7,623 bases of DNA from an uncultured Haemophilus sp. (GTDB taxonomy: Bacteria > Pseudomonadota > Gammaproteobacteria > Enterobacterales > Pasteurellaceae), in the NCBI RefSeq assembly GCF_937976265.1, contig NZ_CALJRX010000242.1, forward strand, positions 1 through 7,623, written 5' to 3'. Under the pieces are notes generated by a model. The model was not told the DNA's origin, did not search any database, and saw only the letters and a list, made by a program, of their open reading frames with translations. The translations under genes and the position numbers were made by a program. Each line of letters starts with the position of its first letter. Within the stretch, counting starts at the first letter, position 1. Shown piece by piece: positions 1 to 5,291 of this stretch.

Positions 1-1536
1 TACGATACCTGCAATCCCCGGCATAGTGAGTGTTGCACCTGGTAGGATAGACATCAAACCAACTAATAAAACGATATTAATCACCAATGCAAAGCTTGCG
101 ATAATACCGAAGATTTTATAGTAAATCAGCATGAAGACAATGACGGCAATTAAGCCCCAGAGGCTTGCATTGATACCTTGTTCTACGTTTTGTGCACCAA
201 GAGAAGGACCGATGGTACGTTCTTCAACAATTTGCACTGGCGCGATTAAAGCACCTGATTTTAATAACATAGAAAGATTTTGTGCTTCTGCAGAACTGCT
301 TACACCAGTAATTTGGAAGTTAGAGCCAAAGCGACCTTGAATGGTAGCAACGTTAATCACTTCTTCGCTTTTCTCTAAAATGGTTTTGCCATTTTCGTCT
401 TTTTTACCGTTGTCTTTGTATTCTACATACAAGGTTGCCATTGGTTTTTTGTAGTATTTCTTGGTGGTTTGCGACATGATTTCGCCGCCTTCACTATCCA
501 AGGTTACACTTACTTGTGGCGTACTGGTGTTTTGGTCTAAACCTGAGCTTGAGTTGATGATGTGCTCACCACCCAATACGGCACGTTTGTAAAGTGCAAC
601 AGGTCTACCTTGACGGTCGTATTTGATTTCTGTATCAGAAGGCAACATACCACGAGCAGCGGACTCAGGGTTCACTAACGAATTCACAATACGGAATTCA
701 AGTGTTGCAGTCGCCCCTAAGATTTCTTTTGCACGCGCAGTATCTTGAACACCCGGTAATTCGATTACGATACGTTCTGCACCTTGACGTTGGATAACCG
801 CTTCAGCCACACCTAATTCAGCAACACGTTTACGTAAAATCGTTAAGTTTTGCTCGATCGCTAAGTTACGTGATTCTGTTAATGCCGCTTCAGAAAGGGC
901 AAGATTTAAGGTGTTATCACCAATATCAGAGACTTCTAATGTTGGGTGTAACTGACGAATAATACGCGCTGCTTTTGACATTTGGTCTGCGTTTTCTAAT
1001 GTGACCGTTGTACCAAATTTGTCGCCATTTTTAATCGCCGTAAACTGAATTTTTTCTTTACGTAATTCGTTGCGTAATGTGTCTTGTAACTGTTCTTGAC
1101 GTTTAGCTAGGGCAGAATTCATATCCACTTCCATTAAGAAGCGTACACCACCACGTAAGTCCAAACCCCATTTCATCGGGTTCGCACCAATGCTGCTTAA
1201 CCAAGCCGGTGTTGCCGGTGCAAGGTTTAATGCGGTGGTGTAGTTGTTGCCAAGTTTTTCTGCAATTTTATCTTTGGCAAGAAGTTGGTCATCAGTGTTG
1301 GTGAAACGGGCAAGAATAGAGCCATTTTCAAGAACGATAGATTTGGTTGGAAGGTCATTTTCTTTCAGTACGTTTTGTACTTTAGTTAATGTGGTGGTGT
1401 CTGCTTGTTGTCCGCGTGTACCGGAAATTTGCACCGCAGGATCTTCACCATAGATATTTGGAAGAGAGTATAAAGCACCAATGGCGACCACAAGGATCAC
1501 CATTAGATTCTTCCATAATGGGTAACGATTTAACAT
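1..1536 (-). CDS. secD: SecD, Sec translocon accessory subunit (3' end outside window)
   Basis: SecD pairs with SecF in the inner membrane and uses the proton motive force to help pull preproteins through SecYEG into the periplasm. The reading frame is open from the ATG at 1536 to the left edge, giving 512 residues; the family is about 615 long, so roughly 100 C-terminal residues (the last membrane helices) are missing. Visible features are an N-terminal membrane helix (about residues 7-24), the hallmark DLRGG motif at 126-130, the long periplasmic region, the conserved GALIAP segment (428-433) and IVEERTIGP just after it, then two helices (about 459-473 and 476-498) leading into PGATLTMPGIAGI. 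A Shine-Dalgarno AAGGGA sits about 5 nt before the ATG. It starts 23 nt after the yajC stop, so the two are almost certainly cotranscribed; secF is expected to follow outside the window. No frame disruption is seen. Confidence 0.97.
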   Translation of the reverse strand, partial: MLNRYPLWKNLMVILVVAIGALYSLPNIYGEDPAVQISGTRGQQADTTTLTKVQNVLKENDLPTKSIVLENGSILARFTNTDDQLLAKDKIAEKLGNNYTTALNLAPATPAWLSSIGANPMKWGLDLRGGVRFLMEVDMNSALAKRQEQLQDTLRNELRKEKIQFTAIKNGDKFGTTVTLENADQMSKAARIIRQLHPTLEVSDIGDNTLNLALSEAALTESRNLAIEQNLTILRKRVAELGVAEAVIQRQGAERIVIELPGVQDTARAKEILGATATLEFRIVNSLVNPESAARGMLPSDTEIKYDRQGRPVALYKRAVLGGEHIINSSSGLDQNTSTPQVSVTLDSEGGEIMSQTTKKYYKKPMATLYVEYKDNGKKDENGKTILEKSEEVINVATIQGRFGSNFQITGVSSSAEAQNLSMLLKSGALIAPVQIVEERTIGPSLGAQNVEQGINASLWGLIAVIVFMLIYYKIFGIIASFALVINIVLLVGLMSILPGATLTMPGIAGIV

Positions 1537-1559
1537 AGTTTTCCCTTTAGGAATTTAAA

Positions 1560-1850
1560 TTAGAGAGATTTTACAGAACCTTTCGGTAATACTGAAACGA
1601 TGTAGTTACGGTTAATCGTGATTTCAGTGGTATCGTTTAAAGCGATAACAATTTCAGCACCTTCGGTTACTTTAGTGATTTTACCAATCAAACCACCAGC
1701 GGTTAATACTTCAGTGCCTTTCGCTAATTCAGACATTAATTTTTTGTGTTCTTTATTACGTTTCGCTTGTGGGCGGTAAATCATAAAATAAAAAATTAAA
1801 CCGAAGATTACGAAAATAAATAACGTAGACATTGGGCTTTGTGCTTCCAT
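1560..1850 (-). CDS. yajC: YajC, small membrane subunit of the SecDF-YajC complex
   Basis: YajC is a small single-span inner membrane protein that associates with SecD and SecF (and in E. coli with AcrB). The 96-residue product has the usual family length. It has a short N-terminus, one strongly hydrophobic helix (about residues 8-24), the conserved cytoplasmic junction YRPQAKRNKEHKKL, then a small soluble domain containing GTEVLTAGGLIGKI and ending in a short basic tail. The start is supported by AAGGA 7 nt upstream of the ATG; an internal Met at residue 7 would cut into the region before the helix and has less support. It lies directly upstream of secD, as in E. coli. A 102-bp gap separates it from the TusA-like gene, with only a weak promoter candidate in it, so read-through from tgt or the TusA-like gene is possible. 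Confidence 0.96.
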   Translation of the reverse strand: MEAQSPMSTLFIFVIFGLIFYFMIYRPQAKRNKEHKKLMSELAKGTEVLTAGGLIGKITKVTEGAEIVIALNDTTEITINRNYIVSVLPKGSVKSL

Positions 1851-1952
1851 TGTGTTTTCCTTATAAAATGAAAAGTTAAAAGTGTGCGTAAAATACCATA
1901 AAACGGCATTCAGTAAAAGCCGATGAGGGCAATAACACCTAGAATTTTTGGA

Positions 1953-2180
1953 TTAATTGATTTTTTTCAAGCAAACTTCGAAGATTTGCTCGGAAAGCCA
2001 ATGTTGATCCACTAATTCACATTGATTTTCTTCACAAAAAACAACAAAATTTTCTACCGCACTTTGACGATTTAATTGTAAAACTAATTCATCATTAGGC
2101 GTTAAATTTGCCAAAGCCTTCTTTGCGGTTAAAAGCGGAATCGGGCAGGAAAGTGCGGTCAAATTTAATTGATATTTCAT
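1953..2180 (-). CDS. TusA/SirA-family sulfur-carrier-like protein
   Basis: This 75-residue protein belongs to the TusA/SirA/YedF fold family, whose members carry a persulfide on a conserved cysteine. Residues 5-17 match the family signature: an L-x-L strand start followed by CPIPLL, with Cys12 in the CPxP motif, and the helix continuing through TAKKALANL. The C-terminal half has the usual beta strand ending in FEVCLKK. Family length is about 75-82, so it appears complete. In E. coli TusA passes sulfur to TusBCD for s2U34 of tRNA, but many paralogs have other or unknown roles, and this sequence is not close enough to TusA to assign that. The ATG is 3 nt after the stop of the hemerythrin gene and has no clear Shine-Dalgarno, so translational coupling is likely. 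Two uptake signal cores lie inside it. Confidence 0.88.
   Translation of the reverse strand: MKYQLNLTALSCPIPLLTAKKALANLTPNDELVLQLNRQSAVENFVVFCEENQCELVDQHWLSEQIFEVCLKKIN
2056..2064 (-). repeat. Hin-type uptake signal sequence
   Basis: Exact AAGTGCGGT core on the minus strand inside the TusA-like gene, followed by AG and an AT-rich tract as expected for the extended uptake sequence. It helps DNA be taken up by naturally competent Haemophilus-type cells. Confidence 0.9.
2151..2159 (+). repeat. Hin-type uptake signal sequence
   Basis: Exact AAGTGCGGT core on the plus strand, followed by CA and the AT tract AATTTA, a good extended match. It lies in the start of the TusA-like gene and supplies part of the CPIPLL-encoding region. 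Confidence 0.9.
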
Positions 2181-2183
2181 GAT

Positions 2184-2696
2184 TTAAGCTTGGCGACGAG
2201 CAAACATAATTTTGCCCATAGCCGTGAGTTGTTCTGCGGATAAATATTGCTTACCAAGCTCAAATAGCGGCTCTTCAAGGGCAATGTGTCTATCATAGCT
2301 CGCCACAAACAGCGTAATCAGCCTTTCATCTACATCAGTGCGTTTCTCTGCAATCAATTCTTCTAGCTGCTCCGAAAGCTTTGCCCAATTTTCATGCAAG
2401 GTAACGTGTTGTCGTTCTAATTCATCCACCGACTCTTTCGCTTGAGGTGCTTTTTCAATTAAAGCGGGAAAGAAGTCTTTTTCTTCATCATCATGATGAA
2501 GTGGTGCCGCATGATTAAAATACTGCAAAATGATTTTCACATCATTTAATACCGCTTGATTCACGCCATTTTTTTCTAAGTAGCCTGGAAGAATTGTGAG
2601 CTGCTTGCAAAAGCGTTTTACTTTGCTATGACAAGCATAAAGCATATCAATCGGTTCATTCCAAGTGGCAAATTGTTGAGGTTCGAGGATTTGCAT
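2184..2696 (-). CDS. Hemerythrin-domain (HHE) di-iron protein
   Basis: A 170-residue, mostly helical cytoplasmic protein with the ligand pattern of the hemerythrin/HHE family, which binds a non-heme di-iron centre and is linked to oxygen, nitric oxide or iron handling. Candidate ligands, numbered from the start chosen here, are His23 in helix A (ACHSK), the HHDDEEKDFFP block (His67/His68, Glu71/Glu72), His97 and His101 in RQHVTLH, and His137 with Glu141 in DRHIALEEPLF. An ATG at 2738 would add 14 residues, but it has no Shine-Dalgarno and its extra codons run through the USS-pair hairpin. The ATG at 2694-2696 has AAAGGA about 6 nt upstream, so I chose it. The gene is 3 nt from the TusA-like gene and follows tgt after a terminator. 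Its exact substrate or signal is unknown. Confidence 0.88.
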   Translation of the reverse strand: MQILEPQQFATWNEPIDMLYACHSKVKRFCKQLTILPGYLEKNGVNQAVLNDVKIILQYFNHAAPLHHDDEEKDFFPALIEKAPQAKESVDELERQHVTLHENWAKLSEQLEELIAEKRTDVDERLITLFVASYDRHIALEEPLFELGKQYLSAEQLTAMGKIMFARRQA

Positions 2697-2711
2697 AAGG
2701 TTTCCTTTGTT

Positions 2712-2754
2712 AAAAAGTGCGGTCAAAAAACGCTTCATTTTTCTACCGCACTTT
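2712..2754 (-). terminator. USS-pair intrinsic terminator after tgt
   Basis: Two uptake signal cores in opposite orientation (2714-2723 and 2745-2754) form a perfect 10-bp stem around a 21-nt loop. On the minus strand the second arm runs into five T residues, giving a rho-independent terminator 6 nt after the tgt stop codon. A-tract/T-tract pairing (2726-2730 with 2738-2742) can lengthen the stem. Inverted USS pairs used as terminators are well known in Haemophilus. It lies between tgt and the hemerythrin gene, where I see no good separate promoter, so some read-through is likely. Confidence 0.85.
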
Positions 2755-2760
2755 CATCAA

Positions 2761-3909
2761 TTATGATTTATCCGCTAATTGTAAGGGTGGAACAGGTTTG
2801 CCCATGCGAGCATAGAATTCCACCACAAAATCATCAAAACGATCGTCTTCAATCGCTTGACGAATTTCCGCCATTAAACGTTGATAATAGCGTAAATTGT
2901 GAATGGTATTTAAGCGTGCACCTAAAATTTCACCGCATTTATCTAAATGATATAAATACGCTTTGGTGTAGTTTTTACAGGTGTAGCAATCACATTCTGG
3001 ATCCAATGGGCTGGTATCATCACGGTATTTTGCATTACGGATTTTAACAATACCATCAGTCACAAATAAATGGCCGTTACGTGCGTTACGGGTTGGCATT
3101 ACGCAGTCAAACATATCAATGCCACGACGTACGCCTTCCACTAAATCTTCCGGTTTACCCACGCCCATTAAATAACGCGGTTTATCAGCCGGGATTTGTG
3201 GGCAGATGTATTCTAAAATGCGGTGCATGTCTTCTTTAGGTTCGCCTACCGCTAAACCGCCCACCGCATAACCGTCAAAGCCAATATTCACTAAACCTTC
3301 TAATGATACTTTGCGTAATTCTTCAAATACGCCGCCTTGAATAATACCGAATAGCGCATTTTTATTGCCTAATTCATCAAAGCGATCGCGGCTGCGTTTT
3401 GCCCAACGAAGAGACATTTCCATGGATTTTTTCGCATAATCGAAAGTCGCCGGATAAGGCGTACATTCATCGAAAATCATCACGATGTCAGAACCTAAAT
3501 CATATTGAATTTCCATGGATTTTTCAGGTGAAAGGAAAATGCGCTCACCGTTAATTGGGTTTTGGAATTTCACGCCTTCTTCGGTGATTTTACGTAATTT
3601 ACCTAAACTGAATACTTGGAAACCGCCACTGTCAGTCAAAATCGGACGATGCCATTGCATAAAATCATGTAAATCACCGTGTTTACGCATCACTTCCTGT
3701 CCAGGACGAAGCCATAAATGGAACGTGTTACCAAGCAAAATTTCTGCACCTGTCGCACGAACTTCTTCTGGTGTCATGCCTTTTACCGTGCCATAAGTGC
3801 CCACTGGCATAAACGCAGGGGTCTCAACGCTGAACGTGCCTTGTGGACGTTCAAACACCAAGCGACCACGACGCGCACTGCCGCTGGTTTTATCTAATTC
3901 ATATTTCAT
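2761..3909 (-). CDS. tgt: Queuine tRNA-ribosyltransferase (tRNA-guanine transglycosylase)
   Basis: Tgt swaps guanine at wobble position 34 of GUN-anticodon tRNAs (Asn, Asp, His, Tyr) for preQ1, the committing step of queuosine insertion in bacteria. The 382-residue product is complete (E. coli: 375). Key sites are Asp93 in DSGGFQ (general acid/base), the FGIIQGG loop (187-193), YAVGGLAVGE (214-223), the nucleophile Asp268 in FDCVMPTRNARNG, and the zinc site Cys306, Cys308, Cys311 and His337. Every one is intact and offset by +4 from the E. coli numbering. The start is fixed by GAGGA at 3916-3920, 6 nt before the ATG. It has its own upstream promoter, an intrinsic terminator hairpin inside its leader, and a USS-pair terminator directly after the stop. 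QueA, acting next in the pathway, lies further right but is separated by an opposite-strand gene. Confidence 0.98.
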   Translation of the reverse strand: MKYELDKTSGSARRGRLVFERPQGTFSVETPAFMPVGTYGTVKGMTPEEVRATGAEILLGNTFHLWLRPGQEVMRKHGDLHDFMQWHRPILTDSGGFQVFSLGKLRKITEEGVKFQNPINGERIFLSPEKSMEIQYDLGSDIVMIFDECTPYPATFDYAKKSMEMSLRWAKRSRDRFDELGNKNALFGIIQGGVFEELRKVSLEGLVNIGFDGYAVGGLAVGEPKEDMHRILEYICPQIPADKPRYLMGVGKPEDLVEGVRRGIDMFDCVMPTRNARNGHLFVTDGIVKIRNAKYRDDTSPLDPECDCYTCKNYTKAYLYHLDKCGEILGARLNTIHNLRYYQRLMAEIRQAIEDDRFDDFVVEFYARMGKPVPPLQLADKS

Positions 3910-3951
3910 TTTCTTTCCTCAACGAATAAACAGTTCGAAGATTTTTTTGTA

Positions 3952-3982
3952 ATAAAAAAGCCTGTCTTGTTTTCACAGGCTT
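3952..3982 (-). terminator. Intrinsic terminator inside the tgt leader
   Basis: On the minus strand AAGCCTGT (3982-3975) pairs perfectly with ACAGGCTT (3965-3958) across a 9-nt loop, and the second arm continues into a run of Ts before ATT. There is no T-run on the plus strand, so it stops leftward transcription only. It lies between the predicted tgt promoter and the tgt start, with only about 42 nt left downstream. It could be an attenuator, the end of a short RNA, or a relic of an older queA terminator. Confidence 0.8.
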
Positions 3983-3996
3983 AACAATCTTTGTGA
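3952..3996 (-). ncRNA. Candidate terminated leader RNA of tgt (~45 nt)
   Basis: The predicted tgt transcript begins near 3996 and meets a terminator within 14 nt. A competing 5-bp pairing is visible: UCACA at the very 5' end (3996-3992) with UGUGA (3977-3973), which overlaps the first arm of the terminator and would be followed by an A-rich tail. That shape loosely recalls a preQ1-I riboswitch, but the conserved A-C before the second stem arm is absent and loop lengths fit poorly, so I do not call a riboswitch. Confidence 0.35.
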
Positions 3997-4002
3997 GAGA
4001 GC

Positions 4003-4031
4003 ATTTTATGCGGTGTGATTTAATAAGTCAA
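4003..4031 (-). promoter_or_regulatory. Predicted sigma-70 promoter for tgt
   Basis: On the minus strand TTGACT (4031-4026) and TAAAAT (4008-4003) are separated by exactly 17 nt, a near-consensus sigma-70 promoter. The start of transcription should fall near 3996, giving an ~86-nt leader before the tgt ATG that includes the terminator hairpin at 3952-3982. No other promoter fits between that hairpin and tgt. It is back to back with the aminotransferase promoter, the two -35 boxes being 8 bp apart. Confidence 0.7.
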
Positions 4032-4039
4032 AAAATCTC

Positions 4040-4067
4040 TTGCAGAAGTAAATTTTTCTGCTAATAT
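4040..4067 (+). promoter_or_regulatory. Predicted sigma-70 promoter for the aminotransferase gene
   Basis: TTGCAG (4040-4045), a 16-nt spacer and TAATAT (4062-4067), with TG one base upstream of the -10 box (extended -10). Transcription would start near 4074, leaving a 46-nt leader. The spacer is bounded by a 6-bp inverted repeat, GCAGAA (4042-4047) and TTCTGC (4056-4061), a possible operator. Confidence 0.6.
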
Positions 4068-4103
4068 GAATAAAAATGCATTTTAAGTGAATAATTATAT
4101 TTT
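4065..4103 (+). promoter_or_regulatory. Possible tandem ArgR (ARG box-like) operator
   Basis: The ARG box consensus is WNTGAATWWWWATTCANW. The first site (4065-4082) has TGAAT, AAAA, ATGCA: one mismatch in the conserved positions. The second (4086-4103) has a perfect left half, TGAAT plus AATT, but a poor right half. The two TGAAT halves are exactly 21 bp apart, the spacing of paired 18-bp ARG boxes with a 3-bp gap. They start at the -10 box and cover the transcription start. The region is very AT-rich, so chance is a real alternative. Confidence 0.35.
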
Positions 4104-4119
4104 AGATCGGGAGGCAATT

Positions 4120-5259
4120 ATGCAACGGAGAACACTTTTTAAATTAGCAGGTACTACAGCGTTAGGTATGGCATTGGCACCAAAATTGATGGCAGAAAAT
4201 CAGGTGCCAAAGGCAACTTCAACGAAAGTATTACGTCTCAATTTTAATGAGAATGCGTTAGGGATGTCGGAAAAAGCAAAACAAGCGATTGTGAATAATT
4301 TAGCAATCGGTTCATATTATCCAGATGATCAACGTGCTGCAGTTATTACGCAACTAGCCGCTAAACACAATGTTGCTGAAAGTTTCATTTCATTAGGGAA
4401 TGGTTCTTCAGAAAATATTCAAGCTGCCGTTCAAGCATTGATCGTTAAGGCTCAAAATGCAAAACAAGCGGTTCAACTTGTGATGCCGGATCCAACCTTT
4501 AATTATGCAGAATTATATGCAAAAGCGTTAAACGTGCCTGTTGTGAAAGTGCCGCTTGCAGATGATTTTTCTTTTGATTTAGCGAAATTAAAAAACGCCG
4601 CAGAAGCATTTGATGGTGTGACGATTTTCTATTTATGTAATCCAAATAATCCAACATCAGTGATTACACCAGCTAAAACACTTTTCCCTTGGATTAAATC
4701 ATTTTCTAAAAATAGCTATTTTCTGGTAGATGAAGCTTATGCAGACTTTGTGGAAGATCCAGCTTTTGAAACAGGTATGACATTGGTTAAAGAAGGCTTG
4801 AAAAATGTATTAGTCACTCGGACTTTCTCTAAGTTTTATGCGTTAGCTGGCTATCGTGTAGGATATTTACTTGCTCAGCCAGAAGTGGTTGAAGAAGTGG
4901 AAAAATTTATGCCATTGGATAACACAAATCTTGCGGGTGCAGTGGCAGCAGTGGCCTCTTTACAAGATAAAACTTTTGCACAGTTGAGTTTCCAAAGTAA
5001 TGCTGCCTCACGTCAAATTGTTCAAAATGCCTTAACAGAGCTTGGCTTAAAATTTGCACCATCTAATGGTAACTTTATTTTCCATGAGATTAAGGGGGAT
5101 GTAAAAACTTATCAAGAACGCATGAAAGCCCATTCTATTTTGGTGGGACGGGAGTTTTTGCCTATCCAAGGATGGAATCGTCTCACGCTTGGTACACCGG
5201 ATGAGATGAAAGTGTTTGTTAAAGTATTAAAAGCGTTTAGAGCAAAAGGTTGGGTTTAA
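4120..5259 (+). CDS. Tat-exported HisC-like PLP-dependent aminotransferase
   Basis: A 379-residue fold-type I aminotransferase of the histidinol-phosphate aminotransferase (HisC)-like group. Conserved sites are NEN (43-45), GNGSSENI (93-100), CNPNNPTS (173-180), Asp204 in DEAY (binds the pyridine nitrogen), the Schiff-base Lys238 in TFSKFYALAGYR, Arg246 (cofactor phosphate) and Arg354 in WNRLTLGTP (substrate carboxylate). Unlike biosynthetic HisC it begins with a twin-arginine signal: MQRRTLFKLAG, a mildly hydrophobic stretch, then KLMA-EN as the likely cleavage site near residue 25. It is therefore predicted to fold with PLP in the cytoplasm and be exported; PvdN of Pseudomonas is a precedent. 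An in-frame GTG at 4087 lacks support, while GGGAGG (4109-4114) lies 5 nt before the ATG at 4120. The substrate is unknown. It is the only plus-strand gene, and it sits between queA and tgt. Confidence 0.93.
   Translation: MQRRTLFKLAGTTALGMALAPKLMAENQVPKATSTKVLRLNFNENALGMSEKAKQAIVNNLAIGSYYPDDQRAAVITQLAAKHNVAESFISLGNGSSENIQAAVQALIVKAQNAKQAVQLVMPDPTFNYAELYAKALNVPVVKVPLADDFSFDLAKLKNAAEAFDGVTIFYLCNPNNPTSVITPAKTLFPWIKSFSKNSYFLVDEAYADFVEDPAFETGMTLVKEGLKNVLVTRTFSKFYALAGYRVGYLLAQPEVVEEVEKFMPLDNTNLAGAVAAVASLQDKTFAQLSFQSNAASRQIVQNALTELGLKFAPSNGNFIFHEIKGDVKTYQERMKAHSILVGREFLPIQGWNRLTLGTPDEMKVFVKVLKAFRAKGWV
4464..4472 (+). repeat. Apl-type uptake signal core inside the aminotransferase gene
   Basis: ACAAGCGGT is the uptake core of the Actinobacillus pleuropneumoniae/Mannheimia subclade, not of Haemophilus. 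This is the only exact copy I found in the window, and the aminotransferase gene has no Hin-type core. The downstream bases (TCAACTTGTG) are only a modest match to the extended motif, and it encodes an ordinary KQAV stretch, so chance remains possible. Confidence 0.4.
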
Positions 5260-5290
5260 AAAAATGGGTGGCATTTAACCACCCATTTTT
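5260..5290. terminator. Bidirectional terminator shared by aminotransferase gene and queA
   Basis: A perfect 12-bp inverted repeat, AAAAATGGGTGG (5260-5271) and CCACCCATTTTT (5279-5290), surrounds a 7-nt loop. It fills the whole 32-bp gap between the two convergent stop codons. T-runs occur on both strands, so it should end transcription from either side. Confidence 0.93.
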
Positions 5291-5291
5291 C

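Noticed and set aside
1895..1930. Hairpin with CGGC/GCCG arms and TTTT between the TusA-like gene and yajC
   Set aside because: Only 4 bp of stem with an 11-nt loop; too weak to call a terminator.
1851..1952. Promoter for yajC
   Set aside because: Candidate boxes (for example TTTACT and TATTTT, spaced 16) match consensus at only about 4 of 6 positions each in an AT-rich stretch; not distinguishable from background.
2628..3047. Plus-strand open frame of 139 codons
   Set aside because: It lies antisense to tgt and the hemerythrin gene, has no recognisable motif, and both opposing genes are intact.
3515..3796. Plus-strand open frame of 93 codons inside tgt
   Set aside because: Antisense shadow of a highly conserved coding region; no ribosome binding site or family match.
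3952..3996. preQ1-I riboswitch in the tgt leader
   Set aside because: A hairpin with an A-rich tail can be drawn, but the conserved A-C before the second stem arm is missing and the loop and tail lengths fit poorly. Kept only as a testable possibility in the leader finding.
4087..4119. Upstream GTG start giving the aminotransferase 11 more residues
   Set aside because: No Shine-Dalgarno before the GTG, the added residues would bury the twin-arginine signal start, and GGAGG sits at ideal spacing before the ATG at 4120.
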